Assembly (NCBI RefSeq): GCF_018603885.1 | Contig: NZ_JAHGAW010000009.1 | Location: 1 to 64,000 of the forward strand | DNA from: Sphingobium nicotianae | GTDB taxonomy: Bacteria > Pseudomonadota > Alphaproteobacteria > Sphingomonadales > Sphingomonadaceae | Direction: 5' to 3' | DNA: 64,000 nucleotides | Shown here: piece by piece, positions 7,145-15,451 of the stretch | Position numbering within the stretch: position 1 is the stretch's first letter | Layout: each line of letters opens with the position of its first letter | The notes under the pieces: generated by a model | The model's database searches: none | The model's input: the letters and a program-made list of their open reading frames with translations, nothing else | What the model was told of the DNA's origin: nothing | Made by a program: the position numbers and the translations under genes

Positions 7145-8227
7145 TTGCAGGAAATGCTCATGATGACCTGCAGCGATCGGTTCGCGCGCATGCTGCATCG
7201 CCTTGCGGAGGAAGATTCGGGGCGGGCCAGGGAATTACAGGAGCGGATCGAACGACTGCCCGATGACGCCCTGATACGCCTGCTCATGGCGCCGGAGAGT
7301 GGCTTTCGGTTCGGCTATCGGCGCGATCATGTCGACGAAACGGCGCGATTCCTGGAGGACGCCCTGACGGCCGAGGAGGTTCGGTGCGGGCATCGGCCAC
7401 CGCCGGACCGCATCTGCTGGAGCGCCCTGGGCGACCTTTGTTTTCGCGGTGCGGCCGACGCGCCCTATTTAGCGCCCCGGATCGACGGCATCGTCGTCGA
7501 TTTCGAAAGTCCCTGGGTGTTCGGCAAGCTGCCTCATATCGCGGGCGAGGCGGAGCGGATCAGCGTCGCGCACCGGGGCACGGCGCTCGATCGCATCGCT
7601 GCCGCGCTCCATTTGCTGGAAGGCGCTTCCACCAGATCCGCCATCGCCATGCAGGGCCTCACGCGGGTCATACTCGTCCGCTCCGACCCGACTCGACCGG
7701 ATTTCTACACATCGGCGAGCACGACGCTCTGCCTGGCGCGCTCCGTCCTGCGCAATCCCTTTGTCGCGTCGGCCACCCCGTCCGAATTGGCAGACGGCCT
7801 CGTCCATGAGGCCATCCATTGCGCTTGCGACCTTGTAGAAATCAGCGATGGCCTCTGGCTGCCGGGCGGCGGGGACTCCTATCATGTGAAGGTTGCCTCG
7901 CCCTGGACGGGACGCGCGCTGGATATCCATACCTATCTACAGGCCTGCTGGGTCTGGTACGGTCTCTGGCATTTCTGGGCGCGAGCCATCGAGAGCGAGG
8001 CGGTTCCGACGGAGGAGGGCCTAAGCTTCCTCGCGCGCGCCTTTCGCGGTTTCGCCGATGGCACGGCGGTGGCCCAGCTGATGCCCCACCGCGCGCTCAT
8101 CGCGCCAGCCGTGCTCGAAGCATTGGAGATTGGGCAGGGCGCGCTCCTGGGGCGCATGACGGACTGGGAGCATGACCTAAGCCGCACCCTCGAAAATATG
8201 GAGAGCCGGCTCCATCCGACCACGTGA
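7145..8227 (+). CDS. HExxH-motif putative peptide beta-hydroxylase (third copy)
   Basis: A 360-residue reading from a TTG at 7145, with HEAIH at residues 221-225 and the C-terminal SPWTGRALDIHTYLQACWVWYGLWHFW block almost identical to the preceding paralogue. The true start is uncertain. The frame is open upstream to about 7067 and encodes FLPDYLSWLGEDLL, which resembles the MPDVLTWAEPL start of the paralogue. A GAGGT sequence at 7064-7068 is spaced 7 bases from a CTG at 7076. I keep 7145 as the first conventional start codon. It is the last gene of the plus-strand operon. Confidence 0.75.
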   Translation: MQEMLMMTCSDRFARMLHRLAEEDSGRARELQERIERLPDDALIRLLMAPESGFRFGYRRDHVDETARFLEDALTAEEVRCGHRPPPDRICWSALGDLCFRGAADAPYLAPRIDGIVVDFESPWVFGKLPHIAGEAERISVAHRGTALDRIAAALHLLEGASTRSAIAMQGLTRVILVRSDPTRPDFYTSASTTLCLARSVLRNPFVASATPSELADGLVHEAIHCACDLVEISDGLWLPGGGDSYHVKVASPWTGRALDIHTYLQACWVWYGLWHFWARAIESEAVPTEEGLSFLARAFRGFADGTAVAQLMPHRALIAPAVLEALEIGQGALLGRMTDWEHDLSRTLENMESRLHPTT

Positions 8228-8578
8228 GATAGGGGGCATCGCGATCTGCACGTGCATAATTGCCGCATGACGGAGGCCGCCAGATTGTCCGTGGGGCCTA
8301 ACTTGACGAAGCGGCCGCTGGCCAATGCGAAACGCTTGGCGAGATGGGCGGACATTGAATAACGGATGGCTCGCGTTTTCGGTCACCGGGCCGGACCGTT
8401 CCTGCTGTCCTCTCAAGCGGACAAAGCGATTCGGATTTTACTCGCTCGATAACCCCCGACGCTCCTATGCGGGTGCGTTCGCTCTGCTCTCGAATGTCGC
8501 GAGATCAGTGTCATGAGGCCGGGGCATCGTTACTGCCGGGTGGGTGACGGCCGTGGGAGAACCGTCACCCGGCCGGTA
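8228..8578. other. Intergenic gap, 351 bp
   Basis: No convincing gene in either strand. Short open frames here have no start context or composition support. The right end holds a GC-rich hairpin described separately. Confidence 0.5.
8543..8569 (-). terminator. Hairpin just after the UrcA-family gene
   Basis: GGTGACGG (8543-8550) pairs perfectly with CCGTCACC (8562-8569) across an 11-base loop, 10 bp past the stop of the minus-strand UrcA gene. There is no clear T-run after it, so it may be an mRNA 3' stabiliser rather than an intrinsic terminator. Confidence 0.45.
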
Positions 8579-8896
8579 TCAGAACTCGGCCATCCGGCTC
8601 TTCGCGGCTTCGGCGGTGATGCGCGCGACCATCTGCTGACCGTCTGCCGCCGCCTTGGTGGAGCAGGCGCGATCGGGACCGACATAGATGGAGAGGCTGG
8701 TGCGCGGATTGCAGGCAGCCACGACAGCCTTGCGGACGCGCGCCTGGAGCCTTGCGACATCGTGCGCATCCGCCAGATTGAGGCCTTGGGTGGAGACGTT
8801 GACGGTCACGGTTTCGGGGGCGGCAACGATCTCGCCGGCAAGGGCGGGAGACACCGTCAGGGCGGTGGCGGCCAGGGCGATCATCAGCTTCTTCAT
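8579..8896 (-). CDS. UrcA family secreted protein
   Basis: A 105-residue protein from ATG 8896 (GAGGAA upstream). It has a clear Sec signal peptide MKKLMIALAATALTVSPALAG and a short mature domain with the UrcA pattern: VNVSTQGLNLADAHDVARLQARVRKAVVAAC, then a second Cys in DRACSTKAAADG. The two cysteines probably form a disulfide in the periplasm. UrcA proteins are common in sphingomonads and have no assigned biochemical function that I know. The gene is isolated between the RiPP-like locus and the sulfotransferase. Confidence 0.8.
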   Translation of the reverse strand: MKKLMIALAATALTVSPALAGEIVAAPETVTVNVSTQGLNLADAHDVARLQARVRKAVVAACNPRTSLSIYVGPDRACSTKAAADGQQMVARITAEAAKSRMAEF

Positions 8897-9327
8897 AGGG
8901 TCGTTCCTCAATTCCCAAAGACTCGAAATTCGGCGCAAATCTGTGTTCCACGGAAGGAGCGTCATGCTCTCTTCTTGTGCCTATTTTATGAGCAATCGCA
9001 GATGGCGGCAAGATGCTCTCGATGCTGCGGCGCGGAAATCCGTCATTTTTCCGTAATTTTACTGCCTAAATTCTAGGCATTCCCTCTCGGCGTTTTCTTC
9101 CTACCCCGCGAAACATGCGGATTCTGGTCATTCGTCCTGTTTTGGCGAATCGTTCCCGGGAGCCGGCATTACGGAAAAATTTTTCGCGGATGATGCGATC
9201 ATCGCGTTCGAACGCCCGGATTTCGCATTCCAGGGTGCAGGGCGGCACGATTTTTCGCGACCTCGCATCCCGGAATTGACTGCCGGCGAGTGGCGTATCG
9301 CGCCCGATTCGATCCTTCGAAGCGCCG
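8897..9327. other. Gene-free 431-bp region with inverted repeats
   Basis: No supported gene. It holds a perfect 13-bp inverted repeat, ATTTTTCCGTAAT (9045-9057) with ATTACGGAAAAAT (9168-9180), 110 bp apart. Within that lies a smaller dyad, TGCCTA-AATTC-TAGGCA (9063-9079). Local AT content is higher than in the neighbouring genes. The upstream part must contain the UrcA promoter. The 13-bp ends could be a small non-autonomous element or a loop-forming operator pair. Confidence 0.5.
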
Positions 9328-11385
9328 CTAGGCTGAGAGCCAGCCCCTCCAGTCGGACGGCGGCTGCGGATAGCTGTCCACCACGGGGCCGAGCGCGTCC
9401 GTCAGTGGCGCCAGCCATGCCTCGAAGCGTTTCCAGTGATCCACACCGCCCGTGAAGATCGGCTGGCGTACCTGCTCGGAACTCGCGGTGCGCACCGCCC
9501 GGTCGTTTTGCCAGAAGGCAAGGCAGGCTTCCTCGAAAGGCAGGCCGAGATAGTCCAGCAGGCGCGACACCTCGCCGGCTGTGTCGGCGACCATCTGCTC
9601 GTAGATCACCCGATGCACGCGGCCAGGCATGGCCTCGTCGAACGCCGCCATCTGCGCGACATAGTCGCGATAGTAGCGGCCGAGATCGGCGAAATCATAG
9701 CTGAACGCCTGGCCGCGCGCGAAATGCTGCTTCCAGGCCGAATAGCAGCAGCCAACTGGATGGCGTCGCGCGTCGATGATCCTGGCATTCGGCAGGATCA
9801 TCTGGATGAGGCCAACATGCTGCCAGTTGTTGGGCATTTTGTCGATGAACAGCGGCTTGTCCGTCACGCGATGGACGCGGGTGCGCTCGATATATTCCTC
9901 GCCCAGCCGCAGCCGGTCGGCGGGCGTGAGCGCGGTTATCATCGCGCGGAAGTCGGGGAACTCGCCCTCGTCCACCCGCGATTGCAGGCGACCGGCGATC
10001 ATCATCATCTCGGGCAGCTCCATCGTGCCTTCCACCTGGCTGTGGCTGGCGAGGATCTGCTCCACCAGGGTCGAGCCGGAGCGGGGCAGGCCGACGACGA
10101 AGATCGGGTCGGGCGCCGGGCAGCCGCCTTCACCCATCTGCGCGATGAAGGGGCCGGTGAACAGCGTCGCGGCGGCGGCGACTTCGGCAGAAAAGCTTGC
10201 GGCATCATGCGTGACCATCGTGCGGCGCAGGCGATTGCCCTGATCGTAATGGCGGAAAGAGGCGTCGTCGTCCTTCGCGTCCTCGAAGGCCTTGCCCAGC
10301 GAGAAATGGAGGTGGAAAATATCTTCCTGCCTGGTCTTGCTCTCTGGCTCTAGCGAATGGAGCGCCTGCTCCATCGCGGCAATGTCTTCCGCGCCCAGCT
10401 TCACAGTCTTGAGGTTCGCGAGGCTCCACCAGGCTTCCCCCATCGTCGGCTGATACGTCACTGCCTGGCGATAGGCGTGGACGGCATCGGCCTGCCTGCC
10501 GAGCGTCTTGAGCACATGGCCGAGATTCTGCCAGAGCTGCGGCTGATCCGCCCGTTGTGCGAGCAGTCGCTCGTAGATCGTCCGTGCCTGCTCCTGATCG
10601 CCCAGCCGCACCAGCACCGACGCCTTGAGCAGATCATGGCTGGAATTTCTCAACGGTGAGCGGACCAGTGTCTCGGCATGCTCCAGCGCCTCGGGCAGCC
10701 GATTGGTCTGGAGCAGCAGGCGGACCAGGAAATCGCGCGCCAGATCATAGCCGGGCGCGAGATGCACCGCGCGCTCGACCAGCGTCAATGCCTCGGTCAT
10801 GTCGCCCCGCCGCCAGTGTATCTCGCCCAGCAGACGGCAGGCCGCCGGGTCGTCGGGCAGGCGCTCGAGCCGCGCCGTCAGCTTCGCTTCGCTGTCGTCC
10901 AGCTGGCCCTCGTTCATCGCCACCGCAGCCTCGAGCAGCTCGCGGTCGCGCGAGGAGGCATGCACGCCGGACAGATCGGCGCGCCAGGCTTCTTCCTCGC
11001 GTCCAGCCTTGCGCAACTCCTTGGCGAGCAGAAACCAGCCTGTGGCGACGGCTGGCTGCTGGCGGGTGAGATTTTCCAACGCGGCGACGGCTTGCTCGCT
11101 GTTTCCAGTCTCGCTCGCCGTCTGCGCCAGTTCCCAGAGTATGGCAGGTACGCGGGGCTGACTGCGGGCGAGAATGGACAAGCGCGGCAATGCGGCCTTT
11201 GGCTTGCCGAGGCGTCGCAAGGCCTGGCAGGCAAGAAGCTCTGCCGGAGGAAGTCCCGGCGCGCGCGCGAGGATCGCCTCGGCCTGCGTCAGCGCCTCAT
11301 CGGCATGCTCGTCCAGCATGCTCGCAATCCGGGCGAGCGCGCCCTGAAGAGTGCTGGTTGCAGTAGCGGCGGACCTGTTTTCCAT
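9328..11385 (-). CDS. TPR-repeat sulfotransferase
   Basis: A 685-residue two-part protein from ATG 11385 (AGGGG upstream). Roughly the first 400 residues are tetratricopeptide helices (for example PAELLACQALRRLGKPKAAL, LGEIHWRRGDMTEALTLVERAV, LWQNLGHVLKTLGRQADAVHAY). The C-terminal part is a PAPS-dependent sulfotransferase with the 5'-phosphosulfate loop GLPRSGSTLVEQIL, later ELPEM, and the 3'-phosphate binding region DARRHPVGCCYSAWKQHF. It has no signal peptide, so it is cytoplasmic. The substrate is unknown; tyrosyl or glycan sulfation are both possible. It is divergent from a TonB receptor, an arrangement I recall as recurrent in sphingomonads. Confidence 0.85.
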   Translation of the reverse strand: MENRSAATATSTLQGALARIASMLDEHADEALTQAEAILARAPGLPPAELLACQALRRLGKPKAALPRLSILARSQPRVPAILWELAQTASETGNSEQAVAALENLTRQQPAVATGWFLLAKELRKAGREEEAWRADLSGVHASSRDRELLEAAVAMNEGQLDDSEAKLTARLERLPDDPAACRLLGEIHWRRGDMTEALTLVERAVHLAPGYDLARDFLVRLLLQTNRLPEALEHAETLVRSPLRNSSHDLLKASVLVRLGDQEQARTIYERLLAQRADQPQLWQNLGHVLKTLGRQADAVHAYRQAVTYQPTMGEAWWSLANLKTVKLGAEDIAAMEQALHSLEPESKTRQEDIFHLHFSLGKAFEDAKDDDASFRHYDQGNRLRRTMVTHDAASFSAEVAAAATLFTGPFIAQMGEGGCPAPDPIFVVGLPRSGSTLVEQILASHSQVEGTMELPEMMMIAGRLQSRVDEGEFPDFRAMITALTPADRLRLGEEYIERTRVHRVTDKPLFIDKMPNNWQHVGLIQMILPNARIIDARRHPVGCCYSAWKQHFARGQAFSYDFADLGRYYRDYVAQMAAFDEAMPGRVHRVIYEQMVADTAGEVSRLLDYLGLPFEEACLAFWQNDRAVRTASSEQVRQPIFTGGVDHWKRFEAWLAPLTDALGPVVDSYPQPPSDWRGWLSA

Positions 11386-11764
11386 AAGCCCCTGAAGTTT
11401 GTGCGACTGCACAAAAAACTATGCCGAATATCTGGCCCCGTCGAGTCAGCCTGTCAAAAAAGTTAAAAAAAGCCGTTCCGACTCGCTTGACAGCGCCGAT
11501 TTGAGTGGCAGTATCCAATTTAGGACAGTCGTTCGGATTGCTGCATGAGCGAACTGGCTGATAAAAAGAAGAGTGTTCAGCGCTGCCAGGGTTTCTGGCG
11601 GTGAGCTCCGAAGGACGTGTCCTTCGGGCAGGAGGCTTTTTGCGCGCCGTCGTTTTGCGAGGCGGCGCGCAGGCAAAGCAAGGGACGCAGAGAAGAGACC
11701 CGGTCGCCGGGCGATATCCAAGGGAGAGGCCAACGACGCAACGCCTATAAGGGGGGTTTTACGT
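11386..11764. promoter_or_regulatory. Divergent promoter gap between sulfotransferase and TonB receptor
   Basis: A 379-bp gap between two divergent genes. It contains the A-rich stretch GTCAAAAAAGTTAAAAAAAG around 11454-11473 and a GC-rich part about 11640-11740. No specific operator could be read. The strong ribosome-binding-like run AAGGGGGG precedes the receptor ATG. Confidence 0.4.
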
Positions 11765-14434
11765 ATGGCCATTCGTCTCGGCTCGCGAGGAGCGCGCACG
11801 ATCGCCGCTCTCGGAGCGACCACATTCCTTTCGCCCATCCTGCTCGCGATGCCGGCCTTCGCGCAGGAGCAGACGGCGGCCGCCGACACCACGGAAGAGC
11901 CCTCGGGCCTTGGCGACATCGTCGTGACCGCGACACGCAGCGCCCAAAGCATCCAGAAGGTGCCGATTTCCATGCAGGCACTTGGTGCCGACACGCTGGA
12001 GCAGCGTCAGGTGAAGGGGCTGAGCGACTTCGCCGCGCTGCTTCCCTCGGTGTCCTTCGCCGGCATCGGTCCGGGCCGCAACACCGCCTATTTCCGCGGA
12101 ATTGTTCCCGCCGGCGGCAACTACGCGTCGGTCGGCTATTATCTCGACGATATTCCCATTACCGGCACCGGCGTCCCGGATATTCACGTCTATGACCTGG
12201 AACGCGTCGAGGCGCTGTCCGGTCCGCAGGGCACGCTGTACGGCGCCGGCTCGCTGGCAGGCACTATCCGCTTCATCACCAACAAGCCCAAGCTCGGCAA
12301 GTTCGAGTTCGGTTATGATCTGGAAGCCAACAAGTTCGGCAAGGGCGCCTTTGGCGGGCAGGGCGAAAGCTACGTCAACATTCCGGTGAGCGACACGCTC
12401 GCGATCCGCGCCATGGGCTACTACCGGCACGATGGCGGCTATATCGACAACACGCCCAACAACGGCAAGTTCAATGACGGAAGCTCGTCAACCCTCAAAC
12501 TGGGCGACGAAAATCCGGCCACGTCCTACACGCTGAACAACGCGAACATCGCGAAGAAGGACTATAACCCGATCTACGAATATGGCGGTCGTCTCGAGGC
12601 TTTATGGGAAATTGCACCGGACTGGGACATCACGCCTCAGGTCACCGCGCAGCGGCAGATCGCCTACGGCTATTTCGGTTTCGATCCACGCGTCGGTGAC
12701 CTTCAGGTTCACGACTATGATCTCACTCGGCAGGATGACAAATGGATCCAGGCGGCGCTCTCCGTCCATGGCCATATCGGCGACTGGGATATCGTCTCGG
12801 CAACGGGCTATTTCCGCCGTCAGACCAGGCTGCTCAACGACTATACTTATTACACGGTGACTTACGACGGCTTCGGGCCGGGCTATGAAAATTATCTGCA
12901 GTTCTTCGACAAGAGCGGCTGCACAGGATCGGGCCTGACGCTGAAGTGCAACAAGCTCATCAATCCACAGCAATATTATCACGGCCTGAGCTATAGGAAC
13001 AAGTTCACGCAGGAACTGCGCCTGACGACGCCGAAGGACTGGCCGTTCGACGTGACCCTGGGCGGTTTCTATCAGTATCAGAAGCAGGAAAATAACACCT
13101 ACTACGCCATCCGCGGGCTGGATCAGATCGCGGGCTACACGCAGTCCGGGGGAGGCGACAGCAATCCGGCGGGCTTCGGCATTCCGGTTGCGGCAGGCGG
13201 CACGATGGTGACCTCGTCTCCGGCGGTGAAGGAGGATGGCTTTTACATCAGCGAGACCGATCAGGTTTATCATGATGAGGCGATCTTCGCCGAGGGCCAT
13301 TACGAGATTACGCCGACACTCAAGCTGACGGGCGGCATCCGCTATTTCTGGACCGACTATGCGACGCTGGGATTCAACGGCGTCATGGCCTCAGCCACCA
13401 ATAAAGTTACGTCACTCAATGTTCCGACCGGCACGCAAGGATGTACCGTGCCTTTGCCGTCAGCACGTTTGCAGTGCCTGAACTCGAACTTCGCCGCGAC
13501 GGATCAGGTGGGGCGTTACAAGGAGCAGGGCGAGACCCACAAGATTGCGCTGAATTGGCAGTTCGCTCCGTCGAAGATGATTTATGCCAACTATTCGACC
13601 GGCTTCCGTCCGGGCGGCTTCAACCGGCCGCTGCGCATCCGCCAGACGGTCAATGGCGTCGTGCAGTCCAAGGTGGCGACGGTGCCGTCGTTCAACTCCG
13701 AGACGCTGACCAACTATGAAATCGGCGTGAAAACCACCTGGGGCGGCATCTTCCGCTTCAATGCCGCGCTTTACTTCGAGAAGTGGGACGGCATCCAGTA
13801 CAGCGTCGTCGTTGCGGGCGCGCAGGGTGCAGGCATGACCGGGAATGCCGGCAAGGCCGAGGTCAAGGGCTTCGAGTATGACGCGGACCTGAAGGTCGGC
13901 AAGGTCACCTTCTCGACGTCCGGCGCCTATAACGACGCCAAGCTGAAGGGCAACTTCTGCAACTTCGCGTTCGATGCGGCGACGTCATCCATCGCACAGC
14001 TCAGCAGCTGCACGCTCGGCGCAAATGTGCCCGGCGCCAGCCCGCCGACCCCGCAGGTTGCGGCGGCCGACGGCACACGCCTGCCGCGTCAGCCGAAGTT
14101 CAAGGGCACGACCTCGGTGCGCTACGACACCGATCTGGGCGATTATCGCGCCTATCTCCAGGGCGCGGCGCTCTACCAGACGGAGGCAACCCAGGATCTG
14201 AACGTCGCCAACAATACGCTGCTGGGCAACACGCCGGGCTTCGTCTCCTTCGACTTCTCCGGTGGCGTGAAGAAAGATAGCTGGTCGGTCGACGTGTTCA
14301 TCACCAATGCCTTCGACAGGCGCGGCGAGTTGACCAAGAATACTTTCTGCTCGATCACTTTCTGCTCAGGCTCGTCCCGCACCTTCGCGATCAAGCCGCA
14401 GCAATTCGGGATCCGGTTCGGCCAGAAGTTCTAG
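11765..14434 (+). CDS. TonB-dependent outer-membrane receptor
   Basis: An 889-residue receptor from ATG 11765. Signal peptide MAIRLGSRGARTIAALGA...PAFAQ is followed by a plug domain with GLGDIVVTATRSAQSIQKVPISMQA as TonB-box region. The plug continues with YFRGIVPAGGN and the canonical ERVEALSGPQGTLYGAGSLAGTIRFITNKP. The remainder is a 22-strand-type barrel ending QQFGIRFGQKF with the C-terminal aromatic. It belongs to the large sphingomonad family that takes up bulky or hydrophobic ligands. The ligand is unknown; adjacency to the RiPP-like locus and the sulfotransferase makes a modified peptide or sulfated compound worth testing. Confidence 0.92.
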   Translation: MAIRLGSRGARTIAALGATTFLSPILLAMPAFAQEQTAAADTTEEPSGLGDIVVTATRSAQSIQKVPISMQALGADTLEQRQVKGLSDFAALLPSVSFAGIGPGRNTAYFRGIVPAGGNYASVGYYLDDIPITGTGVPDIHVYDLERVEALSGPQGTLYGAGSLAGTIRFITNKPKLGKFEFGYDLEANKFGKGAFGGQGESYVNIPVSDTLAIRAMGYYRHDGGYIDNTPNNGKFNDGSSSTLKLGDENPATSYTLNNANIAKKDYNPIYEYGGRLEALWEIAPDWDITPQVTAQRQIAYGYFGFDPRVGDLQVHDYDLTRQDDKWIQAALSVHGHIGDWDIVSATGYFRRQTRLLNDYTYYTVTYDGFGPGYENYLQFFDKSGCTGSGLTLKCNKLINPQQYYHGLSYRNKFTQELRLTTPKDWPFDVTLGGFYQYQKQENNTYYAIRGLDQIAGYTQSGGGDSNPAGFGIPVAAGGTMVTSSPAVKEDGFYISETDQVYHDEAIFAEGHYEITPTLKLTGGIRYFWTDYATLGFNGVMASATNKVTSLNVPTGTQGCTVPLPSARLQCLNSNFAATDQVGRYKEQGETHKIALNWQFAPSKMIYANYSTGFRPGGFNRPLRIRQTVNGVVQSKVATVPSFNSETLTNYEIGVKTTWGGIFRFNAALYFEKWDGIQYSVVVAGAQGAGMTGNAGKAEVKGFEYDADLKVGKVTFSTSGAYNDAKLKGNFCNFAFDAATSSIAQLSSCTLGANVPGASPPTPQVAAADGTRLPRQPKFKGTTSVRYDTDLGDYRAYLQGAALYQTEATQDLNVANNTLLGNTPGFVSFDFSGGVKKDSWSVDVFITNAFDRRGELTKNTFCSITFCSGSSRTFAIKPQQFGIRFGQKF

Positions 14435-14465
14435 GCCGTAGTGACATTAGGCGGCGTATGTCGTT

Positions 14466-14490
14466 CCTCCCCGAGCTTGTCTCGGGGAGG
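14466..14490. repeat. Sphingomonad-type intergenic palindrome downstream of TonB receptor
   Basis: CCTCCCCGAG-CTTGT-CTCGGGGAGG is a perfect 10-bp stem just after the receptor stop. A second GC-rich copy, partly decayed, follows near 14560-14590. It can act as a terminator for the receptor gene, but belongs to the dispersed palindromes seen elsewhere in this window. Confidence 0.6.
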
Positions 14491-14672
14491 GGGGCACCGC
14501 ACGGTGGTGGAGGGGAAATGGACCGGCCTTCCGCCTGCGGTGGTCCTCCACCGCTTCGCGGCCCCCCCCCCCGAGCAAGCTTGGGGAGAATTAAAAATGG
14601 CCGCTTTCCCCGACTTTTCAGCCGTCCGGCGTCGATTGTCAGCGCTTAAGAGCGGACAATCATTGAAGCGGG

Positions 14673-14692
14673 AATTTGTCCACGCGGCCTAG
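14673..14692 (+). repeat. 20-bp repeat, right copy
   Basis: AATTTGTCCACGCGGCCTAG, differing by one base from the copy at 652-671. It contains the reverse complement of the TAG stop of the IS630 transposase remnant, so it is likely the transposon end. Confidence 0.55.
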
Positions 14693-14835
14693 GTTGACGA
14701 GTACCCGGGGTTTCCGAGGTAGTTGGCGCATTCTTGTCGGGAGAAGGCATCGAGCAACGATCCGATGCGCCGCTATGTTGCTTGCGGGGCTCGCTCGGCG
14801 CTCTCTCGCAGCAGGTGCTTGAGCTTGGCGAAGAC
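14689..14835 (-). pseudogene. IS630-family transposase remnant with nonsense codon
   Basis: Read on the minus strand, the frame gives VFAKLKHLLRESAERAPQAT, then a TAG, then RRIGSLLDAFSRQECANYLG and NPGYSST before a final TAG. This is the C-terminus of an IS630-type transposase, in which the position of the internal stop (14773-14775) is normally tryptophan (ATWRRIG). Upstream of VFAKLK the sequence no longer resembles a transposase, so the element is both truncated and mutated. Confidence 0.75.
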
Positions 14836-14938
14836 CAGACGGCTCGGGTCAGGCTGCCCCTGGAACTTCTTCCATCGCGTCGGCGGGCCACGTTCCGCCT
14901 TAGCTGTTCGGCGGGAAGAACGCCTTTTGAGGAAGACC

Positions 14939-15304
14939 TTATCGAAAGCTGGCAACCACGGTCTCAAGCTCGCCGAGCCGATAGGGCTTGCGCAGGATCG
15001 GCGTTCCCGCACAGGCGGGAGGCAGATCGACCTCCTCGAAGCCTGTCGTGATGACGATCGGGACCTTCTCCTCGCACAGCCGCACGGCCACCGGGATGCT
15101 GGTCTCACTGCCGAGGCTGAAGTCGAGGATCGCAAATTCGATGCTCAAGCGATCGATCAGCGCCATCGCTTCGGCCACCGAGCCCACGACTTCCACATTC
15201 TCAAAACCGATCGTCGAGAGCATCATTTCCGTGTTGAGCGCGATGATCGGCTCGTCTTCGACGACGAGGATGGTCAGGGAGGGGGCAGAGGGTGCGGGGG
15301 CCAT
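14939..15304 (-). CDS. Stand-alone response regulator (receiver domain only)
   Basis: A 121-residue single receiver domain from ATG 15304. The acidic pair is in ILVVEDEP, the phosphoacceptor Asp in FAILDFSLG, the switch Thr in VPIVITTGF and the conserved Lys in ILRKPY. There is no output domain, so it acts through protein contacts, for example in a phosphorelay or the general stress response common in alphaproteobacteria. No kinase gene is adjacent. Immediately downstream is the IS630 remnant, so this gene marks the right edge of the accessory region. Confidence 0.85.
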   Translation of the reverse strand: MAPAPSAPSLTILVVEDEPIIALNTEMMLSTIGFENVEVVGSVAEAMALIDRLSIEFAILDFSLGSETSIPVAVRLCEEKVPIVITTGFEEVDLPPACAGTPILRKPYRLGELETVVASFR

Positions 15305-15451
15305 GGCGTCGCCGGATGAACCTCTTGAAAGGGCGCAGAGAAACAGGCTGTGGAACGGGTTTCCGTTCACCAGTGCACATAGGCACAAAACAAGCGGTGC
15401 GTTTAATCGTTCCCGTCCGATCGGGCAGAAAGCGCGACGGGGCGACCAGGC

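Noticed and set aside
8277..8304. A third copy of the 20-bp IS630-end sequence
   Set aside because: Only about two thirds of positions agree and the adjacent reverse frame does not encode transposase residues, so chance similarity is likely.
8325..8516. A possible 63-aa gene in the gap after the RiPP-like locus
   Set aside because: No ribosome-binding site and no plausible composition or family.
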